9,022 nucleotides of DNA from CBDDRG01 sp051306415 (GCA_051306415.1 JBPPNE010000228.1:1-9022); one strand, 5' to 3'; positions 1-6,645 are shown, counted from the first letter of the stretch. A program made the numbers and translations. The notes: generated by a model not told the origin, from the letters alone.

Positions 1-985
1 TGAGTCGCTCGGCAGTGGACCCGAGTGCCTGTTGCCACAGGCGTTTCTGCTCGCTGGCGTCCGGCTTGTTAACGGCGAACCGCAGCGCAGCGCGCTCGCT
101 GTTCACCGCCTCACGGCCCGTCACGAATACCAAGCCGCCGAGCCGGTCGAGAAACCGGGTTACGGTTTTGGGCGCGGCTTCGTCGCCGCAATCGATCAAC
201 AAAGTGCTGCTCAACAGCACCGCCTCGCGCTGCCACAATACCGCCAGCGCGTCGAGTTCGGCGGGGCCTTGCGGCACGTCTTCCGCACGCATGACCTGCA
301 AGGTAAGGCCCAGCGCAGCGGCGGCTTGCGCGGCGATGTCGGCCTGACCGGCAGGGTCGTCGCCCACTAGCAGGATCACCGGTGGACGATCCAGACGCTG
401 ATCCAATGACACCAGCACTGCGGCGCACTGATCCCGCTGCGTCGGCGCCATCACTTCCGGTGTCACCCGTGCACGCAGCAGGGGCTGCAGGCGCGGGTCG
501 ATGTAGTTGACGCCGGCGAGGTAGTGCAACACGCGCTCGTCGATACGCAGGCGACCCTGCGCCAGCCCCGCACTATCATCCACCTCAAGCAGCCGCCAGC
601 GGCGCAATGGCCGTACCGGCGCCAGCGCGCTCCAGTGCGGATCGTCGAGCACGCCCAACGCTAGGCCCAGGCTGGCATGAGTGCGGCGCGTGTCGCCCTG
701 GGCGCCGGCGCAGCGCTCGGCGACCGTGGCATCCATCTCGATACCGGCACACAACAGCAGCAGGTCGCGCTCGAAGGTGCTCAGCGCGAAGGCTTCGGCC
801 AGTTGATCGATGGCCGCGATGCCGGGCATTGCCGCGCGCGCTGCCGCCACGGCTTGTTGCGCAGCGACGACATCGCCCTCGCCGCCGAGGCGCAGTTTGA
901 GCCGCGCCAATTCGGCCACCAACAGGCGCTGGTTGGCTTCGCTCCAGTCGGTCGCCGTGCCGGCCTGCGCGCCGATAGCGTTCAT
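1..985 (-). CDS. eCIS AAA+ ATPase (Afp15/Pvc15-type), N-terminal part, truncated by window edge
   Basis: The frame opens with ATG at 985-983, overlapping the stop of the upstream DUF4255 gene (ATGA), and stays open for 328 codons to the left edge, so the C-terminus is missing. The first 150 or so residues are helical. They carry the stretch LSTFERDLLLLCAGIEMD (from about residue 68) and, further on, DDPHWSALAPVRPLRRWRL, both typical of the N-terminal region of the AAA+ proteins encoded in eCIS clusters. A first nucleotide-binding-like domain follows. Its Walker A position reads VGDDPAGQAD (207-216), with no GK[S/T], and a Walker B-like LLIDCGDE lies at 262-269. In this family a second, canonical AAA+ module normally follows; here it would be off-window. 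Such ATPases are needed for eCIS assembly or effector loading, the exact step being unsettled. I am confident of the family from the motifs and from adjacency to DUF4255; activity of the visible domain is doubtful. Confidence 0.85.
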   Translation of the reverse strand, partial: MNAIGAQAGTATDWSEANQRLLVAELARLKLRLGGEGDVVAAQQAVAAARAAMPGIAAIDQLAEAFALSTFERDLLLLCAGIEMDATVAERCAGAQGDTRRTHASLGLALGVLDDPHWSALAPVRPLRRWRLLEVDDSAGLAQGRLRIDERVLHYLAGVNYIDPRLQPLLRARVTPEVMAPTQRDQCAAVLVSLDQRLDRPPVILLVGDDPAGQADIAAQAAAALGLTLQVMRAEDVPQGPAELDALAVLWQREAVLLSSTLLIDCGDEAAPKTVTRFLDRLGGLVFVTGREAVNSERAALRFAVNKPDASEQKRLWQQALGSTAERL

Positions 986-2268
986 ATGATGTGGATGCGG
1001 TGGTTGAAGAACGTGGGCGGGTCGGGCGGCGTATTGGCCCGGTTGATGATTGGGCTGTCGATGCCGTCGATGCGCAGGCGCGCGAGGTGATCGCCGACCG
1101 GCGCGTCTGCGATGATGAAATCGAGCCTGTCCGTCGGCGCCGCGAAGGCCTGGGGCGCGATTTCCTGCTGGCCGAGAACCAGTGACACCGCCTGGCCCGC
1201 GCGCAGTTGCGGCTGAAAGTTGAGCGTGAAGGCCGCGGTCCCCGCGCCGTCGCGCGGCGTGGTGATGGGCAATCCGAGGATTTGCGGCGCCAGCACCAGC
1301 GCCATCCGATTGGTCTCGCGCGCTTCAGTCTCCCCGGGGCTCACCACGCGAGCGGACACCTGATAGACGCCAACGGGAAAATCCGCCGCACGCCCCGCTG
1401 GAATCCTGAATTGCATCCGTCCCGCGGTACTGGCGTTGCTCGCCACCAGTGTTTCCGAGACGTCGAAGCGCTCATTGATCAGCAGCACCCCACGGCTGCT
1501 GCCGTCAAGATGGAAACCGTTGAGATCGACGGTCTCGTCCATGCGTGCCACGGGCTGGCCGCCGAATGGCATCACTTCTTGCAGCATCGGCAGCGGCGGC
1601 AACACGCCCGGCTGCACTCTGATGTCCCGGTTCAGCACCGGCAGCGGACTGCGCGCCGGCAGCGTCGATTCGATCAGCACTACCGACACCTGATAAGCCG
1701 CGGTGGGGCGGTAATTTGCCTGCAGTGCGGACCACAGCCGCGACATCTCCTCGGTATTCATGCTCGCCGGGGTAATGCGGATGTGCTCGACCTGATCCGC
1801 CAGCCCGCAGTCCGCCAGTGCCCGCAAGGCCGCTGGCAGCACCGCGCCGACATCCGGCGACGGCGACAGCCCGGTGTTGATGGCGGCGCGGCTCAACACC
1901 GGGTTTTCGTGAAACAGCTGCATGGCGTAGCCAAGCAGGATTTCCGTGTGCAGGTCCTCGGCGCCGTAGGCGCTGACCAGGTAGTGCAGATCCAGCGCCA
2001 GTGGCGGATTCGACAGGCGCTGGCTGCCCGCTGCGTCGCGCGCGGGCAAGCGCTCATTGCGCCAACCGGGGTTGGGGGTGACCTGATGCATGAACAGATT
2101 GATCTGGGTATGTTCAGCGCCAGGTGCCGTCGGCACCCGGTCGGGCGGCAGGGCGGTGACCCTCACCGTGGTGCCGATGACACCGCTGACGTTGTGATTG
2201 ATCAGGCCGTCGTTGAGCATGTCGCGCAATACCGCGGTGACGCCAGCGATGGCCAGCGCCGTGCTCAT
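982..2268 (-). CDS. DUF4255 (Pvc16/Afp16-type) tube-terminator protein with C-terminal extension
   Basis: 428 residues. Residues 1 to about 210 match the DUF4255/Pvc16 N-terminal domain. They start with an MSTALAIAGVTAVLRDML helix and contain the motifs INLFMHQVTPNPGWRNE, LALDLHYLVSAYG and LLGYAMQLFHENPVL. Afp16/Pvc16 proteins bind the distal end of the tube and sheath, stop tube elongation and cap the particle, and DUF4255 is one of the best single markers of eCIS loci. Residues from about 215 to 428 form an extension rich in beta-strand-like sequence. It looks like one or two Ig/IPT-like domains (for example DLNGFHLDGSSRGVLLINE, later VGVYQVSARVVSPGE). Afp16 itself is, from memory, around 300 residues, so this is a long form. 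The start ATG overlaps the upstream stop and the stop overlaps the ATPase start, implying translational coupling on both sides. Confidence 0.92.
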   Translation of the reverse strand: MSTALAIAGVTAVLRDMLNDGLINHNVSGVIGTTVRVTALPPDRVPTAPGAEHTQINLFMHQVTPNPGWRNERLPARDAAGSQRLSNPPLALDLHYLVSAYGAEDLHTEILLGYAMQLFHENPVLSRAAINTGLSPSPDVGAVLPAALRALADCGLADQVEHIRITPASMNTEEMSRLWSALQANYRPTAAYQVSVVLIESTLPARSPLPVLNRDIRVQPGVLPPLPMLQEVMPFGGQPVARMDETVDLNGFHLDGSSRGVLLINERFDVSETLVASNASTAGRMQFRIPAGRAADFPVGVYQVSARVVSPGETEARETNRMALVLAPQILGLPITTPRDGAGTAAFTLNFQPQLRAGQAVSLVLGQQEIAPQAFAAPTDRLDFIIADAPVGDHLARLRIDGIDSPIINRANTPPDPPTFFNHRIHII

Positions 2269-2993
2269 GTCCGCTCCCGCTGGCGCTTGCTCAGATAATC
2301 ATCGAGGGACATCGCCTTGGGGCCGGCGGCGGGCTTGTGTTTGGGCGGGTCCGGCGCCGACACCGCAGTGACTTCGATGCGGCCGATGCTGACGTGGATT
2401 TCGGTAGTCTCGCTCGCTGCCGGTGCGTCGCGACGTCCGCCAACGTACGGATCGGTGGCGCGCGCCGGGTCGCGGACTGGCATCGTTGCCGGCATGGCGG
2501 ATCGGGCTGCATTCGGCGCGTGCGCCGATACCGGCGGCAGCAGACGAAATTCATCGTGGCCAGCCAAGGTCACCGGCGGCGAGGTATCGGCCGCGCGCAC
2601 GGCGCCCTGAGCTCCGGTATCGCCACCCCATTCGTCACCCCTTTGCGGCAGCGCCAGGGTGGATTCCAATTGCGACAAGTGGCTGGCGATACCACCGGGT
2701 TCGCCATCGGCTACGATAACCCGTGAAGATTCGATCCCCGGCGGGGCAAAAGGCATCGCGTCATCGACAGATGCGGGCGTGCGAACCGCCACTCCGGCGG
2801 TTGATGCGGTCGATGGCTGGTTCGCTACAGCGTCGCCACTGACTGGTTGATCCGGCAAACGCTGTGCCGCCGCCATTGCGTCACCGTCGGCAACGGCCGT
2901 GAAAGTCGTCGCGTAGGCAGGGCGCCGGAACGGGCGGATGCCAGCGCCGCCGCCGCGGCCGCGCGCCAGCAGGCGCTCGAAATAGCCGCTCAC
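2265..2993 (-). CDS. eCIS-associated protein of unknown function, disordered linker with conserved-looking ends
   Basis: 242 residues, starting with GTG at 2993-2991 that overlaps the chaperone stop (GTGA). The product is rich in Ala, Pro, Ser, Thr and Asp, with no predictable globular core, membrane segment or signal peptide. Three short patches look structured. The N-terminus, MSGYFERLLARGRGGG..IRPFRRP, is a basic helix plus an RPF patch. A short strand TEIHVSIGRIEVTAV lies at 197-211. The C-terminal SLDDYLSKRQ (229-238) is a helix-like tail. From memory, eCIS loci often carry a variable-length protein with this plan (Y-x-RL near the start, a hydrophobic IGR-IEV strand, a terminal SLDDYL) near DUF4255, but I know no assigned function. 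The gene is certain from its frame and overlaps; its role is unknown. A connector or assembly scaffold is speculation. Confidence 0.82.
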   Translation of the reverse strand: MSGYFERLLARGRGGGAGIRPFRRPAYATTFTAVADGDAMAAAQRLPDQPVSGDAVANQPSTASTAGVAVRTPASVDDAMPFAPPGIESSRVIVADGEPGGIASHLSQLESTLALPQRGDEWGGDTGAQGAVRAADTSPPVTLAGHDEFRLLPPVSAHAPNAARSAMPATMPVRDPARATDPYVGGRRDAPAASETTEIHVSIGRIEVTAVSAPDPPKHKPAAGPKAMSLDDYLSKRQRERT

Positions 2994-3685
2994 GCCAGCA
3001 CCCGGTCGATGTACGCGGCGCGGCGGGCGTCACTCAGGGCCAGCACATCGCGCTCGCTCCAGCCGTAAGCGCGCGCCAGCGTGTGCACGTCGGCCAGCAA
3101 CCCCTGCGCGCGGGCGTCGATTTCGCGCCACAGGTAGTCGCCAATATCGAACCCGGTCTGCCAACCCGCATCGCAGTGGGCACAGCAAAAATTCAACGCA
3201 ATGTCGGTCGCCGCATCGGCCTGTTCAAGCGCGGACTCGACCAGGGAAACCTGCGCGGGCGTCAGCACCGGCAGTTCGCCATCGGCATCGGCGCACAAGC
3301 GTTGGGCGAGCCGGTACGGTGGATCCGCCGCGTCGATCACACTCGCCAGATCGCGACTGGTGGGCCGGCGGATGCGCAGGCCATCGATCTCGATGAACGT
3401 GTCGCCGCCGCTACTGACCTCTGCGCCGAGGGTTTCCGCATCAAGCGTGAACTCCAGGCGGGTGTTGCAGGCGGGGCAATCGACATAACCCGGCAGTCCG
3501 GGCCCGAACATTGCGCGATGCAGCGCAAGCAGCTGTTGATCCCGCCGCGCCAGCGGCATCTCGGCCAACTCCGGCAGCGAACAGCCCGGCAGCGCGCTGG
3601 CCACCAGCAGCAGGGCGCGATCCAGGGGATGCCGGCTCCCGCCGCGTTCCCAGCATTCGAGCACTTGCGCCGGCGACGGGCTCAT
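2990..3685 (-). CDS. T4 gp51-like baseplate hub assembly chaperone with CxxC zinc-ribbon motifs
   Basis: 231 residues from ATG 3685-3683. The frame is open further upstream, to 3751, but that extension overlaps the tube gene by 61 nt and reads as low-complexity Arg-rich sequence, whereas the chosen start lies 5 nt after the tube stop and begins with the family-like MSPSPAQVLECWERG. No strong Shine-Dalgarno is seen, so coupling to the tube gene is likely. The pattern LPGCSLPELAEMPLARRDQQ and LALHRAMFGPGLPG is that of the T4-family baseplate hub assembly chaperones found in eCIS and contractile-phage loci. Two Cys pairs, CPAC (70-73) and CAHC (168-171, with an extra C167), flank a central domain containing IRRPTSRDLASVID and probably form a split zinc ribbon. 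By analogy with T4 gp51 it should help assemble the baseplate hub in the cytoplasm. The call rests on remembered motifs. Confidence 0.8.
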   Translation of the reverse strand: MSPSPAQVLECWERGGSRHPLDRALLLVASALPGCSLPELAEMPLARRDQQLLALHRAMFGPGLPGYVDCPACNTRLEFTLDAETLGAEVSSGGDTFIEIDGLRIRRPTSRDLASVIDAADPPYRLAQRLCADADGELPVLTPAQVSLVESALEQADAATDIALNFCCAHCDAGWQTGFDIGDYLWREIDARAQGLLADVHTLARAYGWSERDVLALSDARRAAYIDRVLA

Positions 3686-3690
3686 GGGAT

Positions 3691-4215
3691 TCAGGCGGGC
3701 TCGTTGAAGCTGGGTTCGGCTGGCTCGGCGACCTCGTAATCGCGCTCCCAACCTTCGTTCTCGAGCTTAATGGTCTGGATTGCCACCGCATTGGCATTGG
3801 CGTCCAGGTCGGGCAGCGCCTGGTACTCGGACACCCAGCAGCGGAACACCTTGTAGGCGAGGGCGAGCTGTCCGGCCTCGTTGTAGACCTCGATGATGAG
3901 GTCCTTGCGGAAATTCTGGAGCGACACCTCGGCTCCCAGGCCGGAACCGAAGTTCCACACCTTGTTGGCCCACCTCTCGAATTCGACATCGTGGGTAACC
4001 CCGCGCTCAAGGCTGATCGCCTCGAACTTGGTGCGGCCCGGCGACTTGCGCGATGTCGAGGGGTCGCCGCCTTCGCGGTGCTCGACCAATTCGGTGGAAC
4101 GCTTGAGCGCGCCCACCTTGCTGATGCCGGCGACATAGCGGCCATCCCATTTGACGCGAAATTTGAAATTCTTGTACGGGTCGAAACGCGAGGCATTGAC
4201 GCTGAATTGGGCCAT
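3691..4215 (-). CDS. gp19-like inner tube protein (Afp1/Afp5 type)
   Basis: 174 residues from ATG 4215-4213. A good Shine-Dalgarno (AGGAG, 8 nt before ATG) overlaps the sheath stop codon TAA, so tube translation is coupled to sheath. Hallmarks of the T4 gp19/Afp tube family are visible: the opening FDPYKNFKFRVKWDG with VAGISKVGALKRSTE, the central PGRTKFEAISLERGVTHD, then FERWANKVWNF and a C-terminal part with LAYKVFRCWVSEYQALPDLDANANAVAIQTIKLENEGWERD. These proteins polymerise as hexameric rings into the rigid tube inside the sheath. Afp1-type major tube subunits are nearer 150 residues, so this somewhat longer protein could instead be a tube initiator (Afp5-like). It is the only tube gene visible, so I cannot tell which. 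The acidic tail EVAEPAEPSFNEPA is probably flexible. Confidence 0.92.
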   Translation of the reverse strand: MAQFSVNASRFDPYKNFKFRVKWDGRYVAGISKVGALKRSTELVEHREGGDPSTSRKSPGRTKFEAISLERGVTHDVEFERWANKVWNFGSGLGAEVSLQNFRKDLIIEVYNEAGQLALAYKVFRCWVSEYQALPDLDANANAVAIQTIKLENEGWERDYEVAEPAEPSFNEPA

Positions 4216-4227
4216 GGCACTTGCTCC

Positions 4228-6123
4228 TTAGACGTCGATTTGTCCAGCCATCTGTTGCAACTTGATGACCACGAATTCAGCCGGCTTCAGCGGCGCGAAG
4301 CCAACGACGATATTGACCACACCCAGATTGATGTCGTTCTGGGTCGTGGTCTCACGGTCGCATTTGACGAAATAGGCTTCGCGCGGCGAGCGCCCCTGAA
4401 AGGCCCCCTGACGGAACAGGTTCTGCATGAACGCACCCAGATTCAGGCGGATCTGCGCCCACAGGGGTTCGTCGTTGGGCTCGAAAACGACCCACTGGGT
4501 GCCCCGGTACAGACTCTCTTCGATGAACAGGGCCAAGCGGCGCACCGGGATGTACTTATACTCGTCGGCCTGGGCATCGGAGCCCTTCAAGGTCCGCGCG
4601 CCCCAGACGATGCGGCCGTAGGCGGAGAAATTACGCAGCGCGTTGACACCCATCGGGTTGATCCGCCCGTTCTCTGCGTCGTTAAGCGGCAGTGCGATTT
4701 GGGCCACGCCCTTGAGCGCGGCGTCGGTGCCCGCGGGAGCCTTCCAGACGCCACGCTCGGCATCGGTGCGCGAATAGATGCCCGCAAGCGTTCCGGACGG
4801 CGCCATCGGCCGCGGCCGGAACTGGTCGAGGGGATCGGCAATCTTGATGGCTGGGAAATAGGTCGCGGCATTGCGGCTCTGCAGAACGCCGTTGATCCAG
4901 TTCGCGACATCGTCGAGCGTCCTTCCCGCCGGTACGTCAGCGATGAAGAAGGCACGGCGGCTCTCGCACAATTGAGCGGCGTTCTGCATCACGCTCGCCG
5001 CTGGATCATCGGCCAGGTCGAAGGTCTCGGGCACGCACAGGAGGTTGAACAGCTCGACGTCGAGCAGCGCGTTCATGCCGGTCTTGGCGCTCGCGCTGCC
5101 GATCAGCTCGGCCGCCGTGCCGCGCGTGCCGTCGTTGCCGGCGGTGCCGGGCACCGCGTCGGTCACGGCGATCGGCCGGTGCTGTGCATCGCCGGTGAAC
5201 TCGCGTCCACCGTTGGCCAAGCCCAGGCCGATCAACGCTGGCAGCTCACCACCGCTACCCTTGCCCACAACGACCGCGGAGACATCGCTGTTCGCGCGCG
5301 AACTGAGCTTCAGGCAAGTCGCGCCCGCGCTGCCGTCGGCGAGCGAGGACACGGCTTCGAGCCGGGCGCCGAGACCGGCGGCCGTAATCGCGGCAGTGGC
5401 GGCAGTGACCAGGGCAGTCATGTCGGCGATGGCGCCGGGCGCCAGCTCCAGGCGGAACGGCGTCGTGCCATCCACCAAGCCGACGATCGCGCGCAATGCC
5501 GGATTGAGCGGGAACGTGACGACCTTGCTCACCGCAGACCCCGCCTGGTTGAACGTGAGCCCGGCCGCGCGCTGCACACGCACGAGCTGCGAGGCCGCGT
5601 TGACGACCGAGGGCGCGAACGTCGGCGACTGCGCGTTGAGCGTGAGATTGCGGTGCGTCTCCAGCACCTGCATCGTGCCCACACCGCCCTGCACGACGAG
5701 CTGGCTGACGATGAGGTTGAACTCCGCGTCCGGGTTGCGCACGTTGACCCTATCGACGCTCAGGCGCAAATCGTTGCCCCAGGCGCCGGGATTCGCGGCG
5801 GTGGCATTGAGCACGGCTGCACCGGCATCGGCCAGCGCCCAGGCCGAGCTGGCAAAGCCGCTCGCCACGCGCACGATCAGCGCCTGCGTGCCGCCGTTGA
5901 GGAAGAACTGGCGCACGCCATAGGATAGCGGACTTTCGCGATCCAGACCGCCGTGGCTACGCTCGAAGTCGGCGAAACTGGTCACGAACTCGGTCTTGTC
6001 CGGCGTGCCGCGCCGCGTAAAACCGACGAAGGCGGTAATCGAGGTCGCAACTCCCGTGATAGTGCGCACCCCGCTCGGGAGCTCTTCGATATAGACGCCG
6101 GGATAAGTCAATGCTGCGGGCAT
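4228..6123 (-). CDS. Contractile tail sheath protein (T4 gp18/Afp2-4 family)
   Basis: 631 residues from ATG 6123-6121, with Shine-Dalgarno AGGAG 8 nt upstream. The N-terminus MPAALTYPGVYIEELPSG is the standard sheath opening and includes the arm that links neighbouring subunits; ITAFVGFT and GGTQALIVRVA follow. Residues about 95-340 form a variable, surface-exposed region with GAWGNDLRLSVDR. Residues about 350-400 hold LFNLLCVPETFDLADD and SRRAFFIADVPAG. The most conserved C-terminal part, about 420-625, includes YFPAIKIADPL, RRLALFIEESLYRGTQWVVFEPND, a FMQNLFRQGAFQG stretch, CDRETTTQNDINLG and a final VGFAPLKPAEFVVIKLQQ. Sheath polymers contract to drive the inner tube through a target membrane. 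It is longer than the single-sheath proteins of compact eCIS but close to T4 gp18. It is the first unmistakable gene of the operon. The family call is very secure. Confidence 0.97.
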   Translation of the reverse strand: MPAALTYPGVYIEELPSGVRTITGVATSITAFVGFTRRGTPDKTEFVTSFADFERSHGGLDRESPLSYGVRQFFLNGGTQALIVRVASGFASSAWALADAGAAVLNATAANPGAWGNDLRLSVDRVNVRNPDAEFNLIVSQLVVQGGVGTMQVLETHRNLTLNAQSPTFAPSVVNAASQLVRVQRAAGLTFNQAGSAVSKVVTFPLNPALRAIVGLVDGTTPFRLELAPGAIADMTALVTAATAAITAAGLGARLEAVSSLADGSAGATCLKLSSRANSDVSAVVVGKGSGGELPALIGLGLANGGREFTGDAQHRPIAVTDAVPGTAGNDGTRGTAAELIGSASAKTGMNALLDVELFNLLCVPETFDLADDPAASVMQNAAQLCESRRAFFIADVPAGRTLDDVANWINGVLQSRNAATYFPAIKIADPLDQFRPRPMAPSGTLAGIYSRTDAERGVWKAPAGTDAALKGVAQIALPLNDAENGRINPMGVNALRNFSAYGRIVWGARTLKGSDAQADEYKYIPVRRLALFIEESLYRGTQWVVFEPNDEPLWAQIRLNLGAFMQNLFRQGAFQGRSPREAYFVKCDRETTTQNDINLGVVNIVVGFAPLKPAEFVVIKLQQMAGQIDV

Positions 6124-6398
6124 GATAAAGGCTCCTGTGCTGGGGGACGAGGGGAGTGGTGCCGCGAAAACCGAAGGTTTCGAGCCAAAGGCCGTGAACC
6201 GCTCGGGCCAACCGTGCCACTGCGACTGGCGGTGTGACCGAACCCGCGAGACACAGTCGCCGCAGCAATCGGATGGGGTGCTCGGGATAGGGGGATTTCT
6301 GTTCGGATAGCGGCTGCCGACACGATGTCGCCTGCGCCCGCAGACAACGCCAAGCCTCCTGCCGCCTGAATTATTATTGATTGGTTCACGCTTGCCAT
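6108..6398 (-). CDS. Possible small leader ORF upstream of the sheath gene
   Basis: A 96-codon frame starts at ATG 6398-6396 and ends inside the sheath gene, overlapping its start by 16 nt in another frame. In favour: AGGGAG (6411-6406) sits 7 nt before this ATG, and a promoter-like sequence ends about 36 nt upstream of it. The first half (MASVNQSIIIQAAGGLALSAG then AGDIVSAAAIRTEI) reads like a small hydrophobic or helical protein. Against: the second half is Ser/Arg/Pro-rich and reads like chance translation, codon use is not strongly biased to G/C at third positions as in the neighbours, and I recognise no family. It may be a real small protein, a leader peptide coupling to sheath, or a chance frame in a long 5' untranslated region. 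Confidence 0.33.
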   Translation of the reverse strand: MASVNQSIIIQAAGGLALSAGAGDIVSAAAIRTEIPLSRAPHPIAAATVSRGFGHTASRSGTVGPSGSRPLARNLRFSRHHSPRPPAQEPLSCPQH

Positions 6399-6434
6399 TG
6401 ATCGACTCCCTATCAAAGATGCGTGGGCGGCCCG

Positions 6435-6464
6435 AATATACCGGGATTCAATCACGCAGTGCAA
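6435..6464 (-). promoter_or_regulatory. Candidate sigma70 promoter of the eCIS operon
   Basis: Read on the minus strand, TTGCAC (6464-6459, 3 of 6 to TTGACA with the TTG core intact) and TATATT (6440-6435, 5 of 6 to TATAAT) are separated by 18 nt. Transcription would start near 6428, about 30 nt before the small-ORF ATG and about 305 nt before the sheath ATG. It is the best promoter I can see between ssb and the sheath gene. The AT-rich patch around 6370-6380 is less well placed. Confidence 0.4.
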
Positions 6465-6523
6465 GGCTCGATTTGGCAACGCTTGGGAAACGTCTGGGGG
6501 CTCGATCAAGAAACTCGCTGGAT

Positions 6524-6615
6524 GCTGTCAGTCAGGCGCGCAAAGCGGTCAGTGGGTATCGATTACGACGGGGCCTAACCAGTGGCTGACAGCGTGGCGC
6601 CAAAAAAGCAGTCAG
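6524..6615. repeat. Cluster of GTCAG/CTGAC repeats upstream of the eCIS promoter
   Basis: Five copies of GTCAG or its complement lie at 6527-6531, 6531-6535, 6548-6552, 6586-6590 (as CTGAC) and 6611-6615. Within them, GCTGTCAGTCA (6524-6534) and TGGCTGACAGC (6583-6593) form an 11-bp inverted repeat with one mismatch, and CAGTCAGGCGC occurs twice in direct orientation (6529-6539 and 6609-6619). The cluster lies 60-150 nt upstream of the candidate eCIS -35 box. That spacing suits a regulator-binding array, but it could also be a decayed recombination junction. Confidence 0.4.
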
Positions 6616-6645
6616 GCGCCCGAATCTGATCCGAACGGCGATCAG
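6596..6645 (-). terminator. Weak terminator-like region downstream of ssb
   Basis: Reading the minus strand after the ssb stop, CTGATC and GATCAG (6645-6640 and 6631-6626) form a 6-bp stem with an 8-nt loop, extendable by three pairs (GAA/TTC) around a bulge. A second pair of GGCGCC sites (6620-6615 and 6601-6596) encloses a T6 run (6607-6602). No stem is followed directly by a U-tract, so this is not a canonical intrinsic terminator, but something must separate ssb from the eCIS operon. Confidence 0.3.

Noticed and set aside
1207..2298. 363-codon plus-strand open frame
   Set aside because: It is antisense to the DUF4255 gene; the product is His/Arg/Gln-rich with no family resemblance.
3441..4220. 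259-codon minus-strand frame overlapping tube and chaperone genes
   Set aside because: It is in a different frame from the recognisable gp19 and chaperone proteins, and its Ser/Arg-rich sequence is typical of an out-of-frame shadow.
3511..5928. 805-codon plus-strand open frame
   Set aside because: It is antisense to the chaperone, tube and sheath genes, which have clear family matches. It arises from the scarcity of stop codons opposite GC-rich coding frames and has no recognisable domain.
1..6123. Prophage or type VI secretion locus as alternative reading of the sheath/tube cluster
   Set aside because: DUF4255 and the Afp15-type ATPase are eCIS markers, and no capsid, terminase, lysis, TssB/TssC pair or TssJLM genes are visible. 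Only the off-window part could overturn this.
6399..6509. Upstream extension of the small leader ORF (start at 6509)
   Set aside because: It would cross the candidate promoter, and the later ATG at 6398 has the Shine-Dalgarno site; the extra residues look non-coding.
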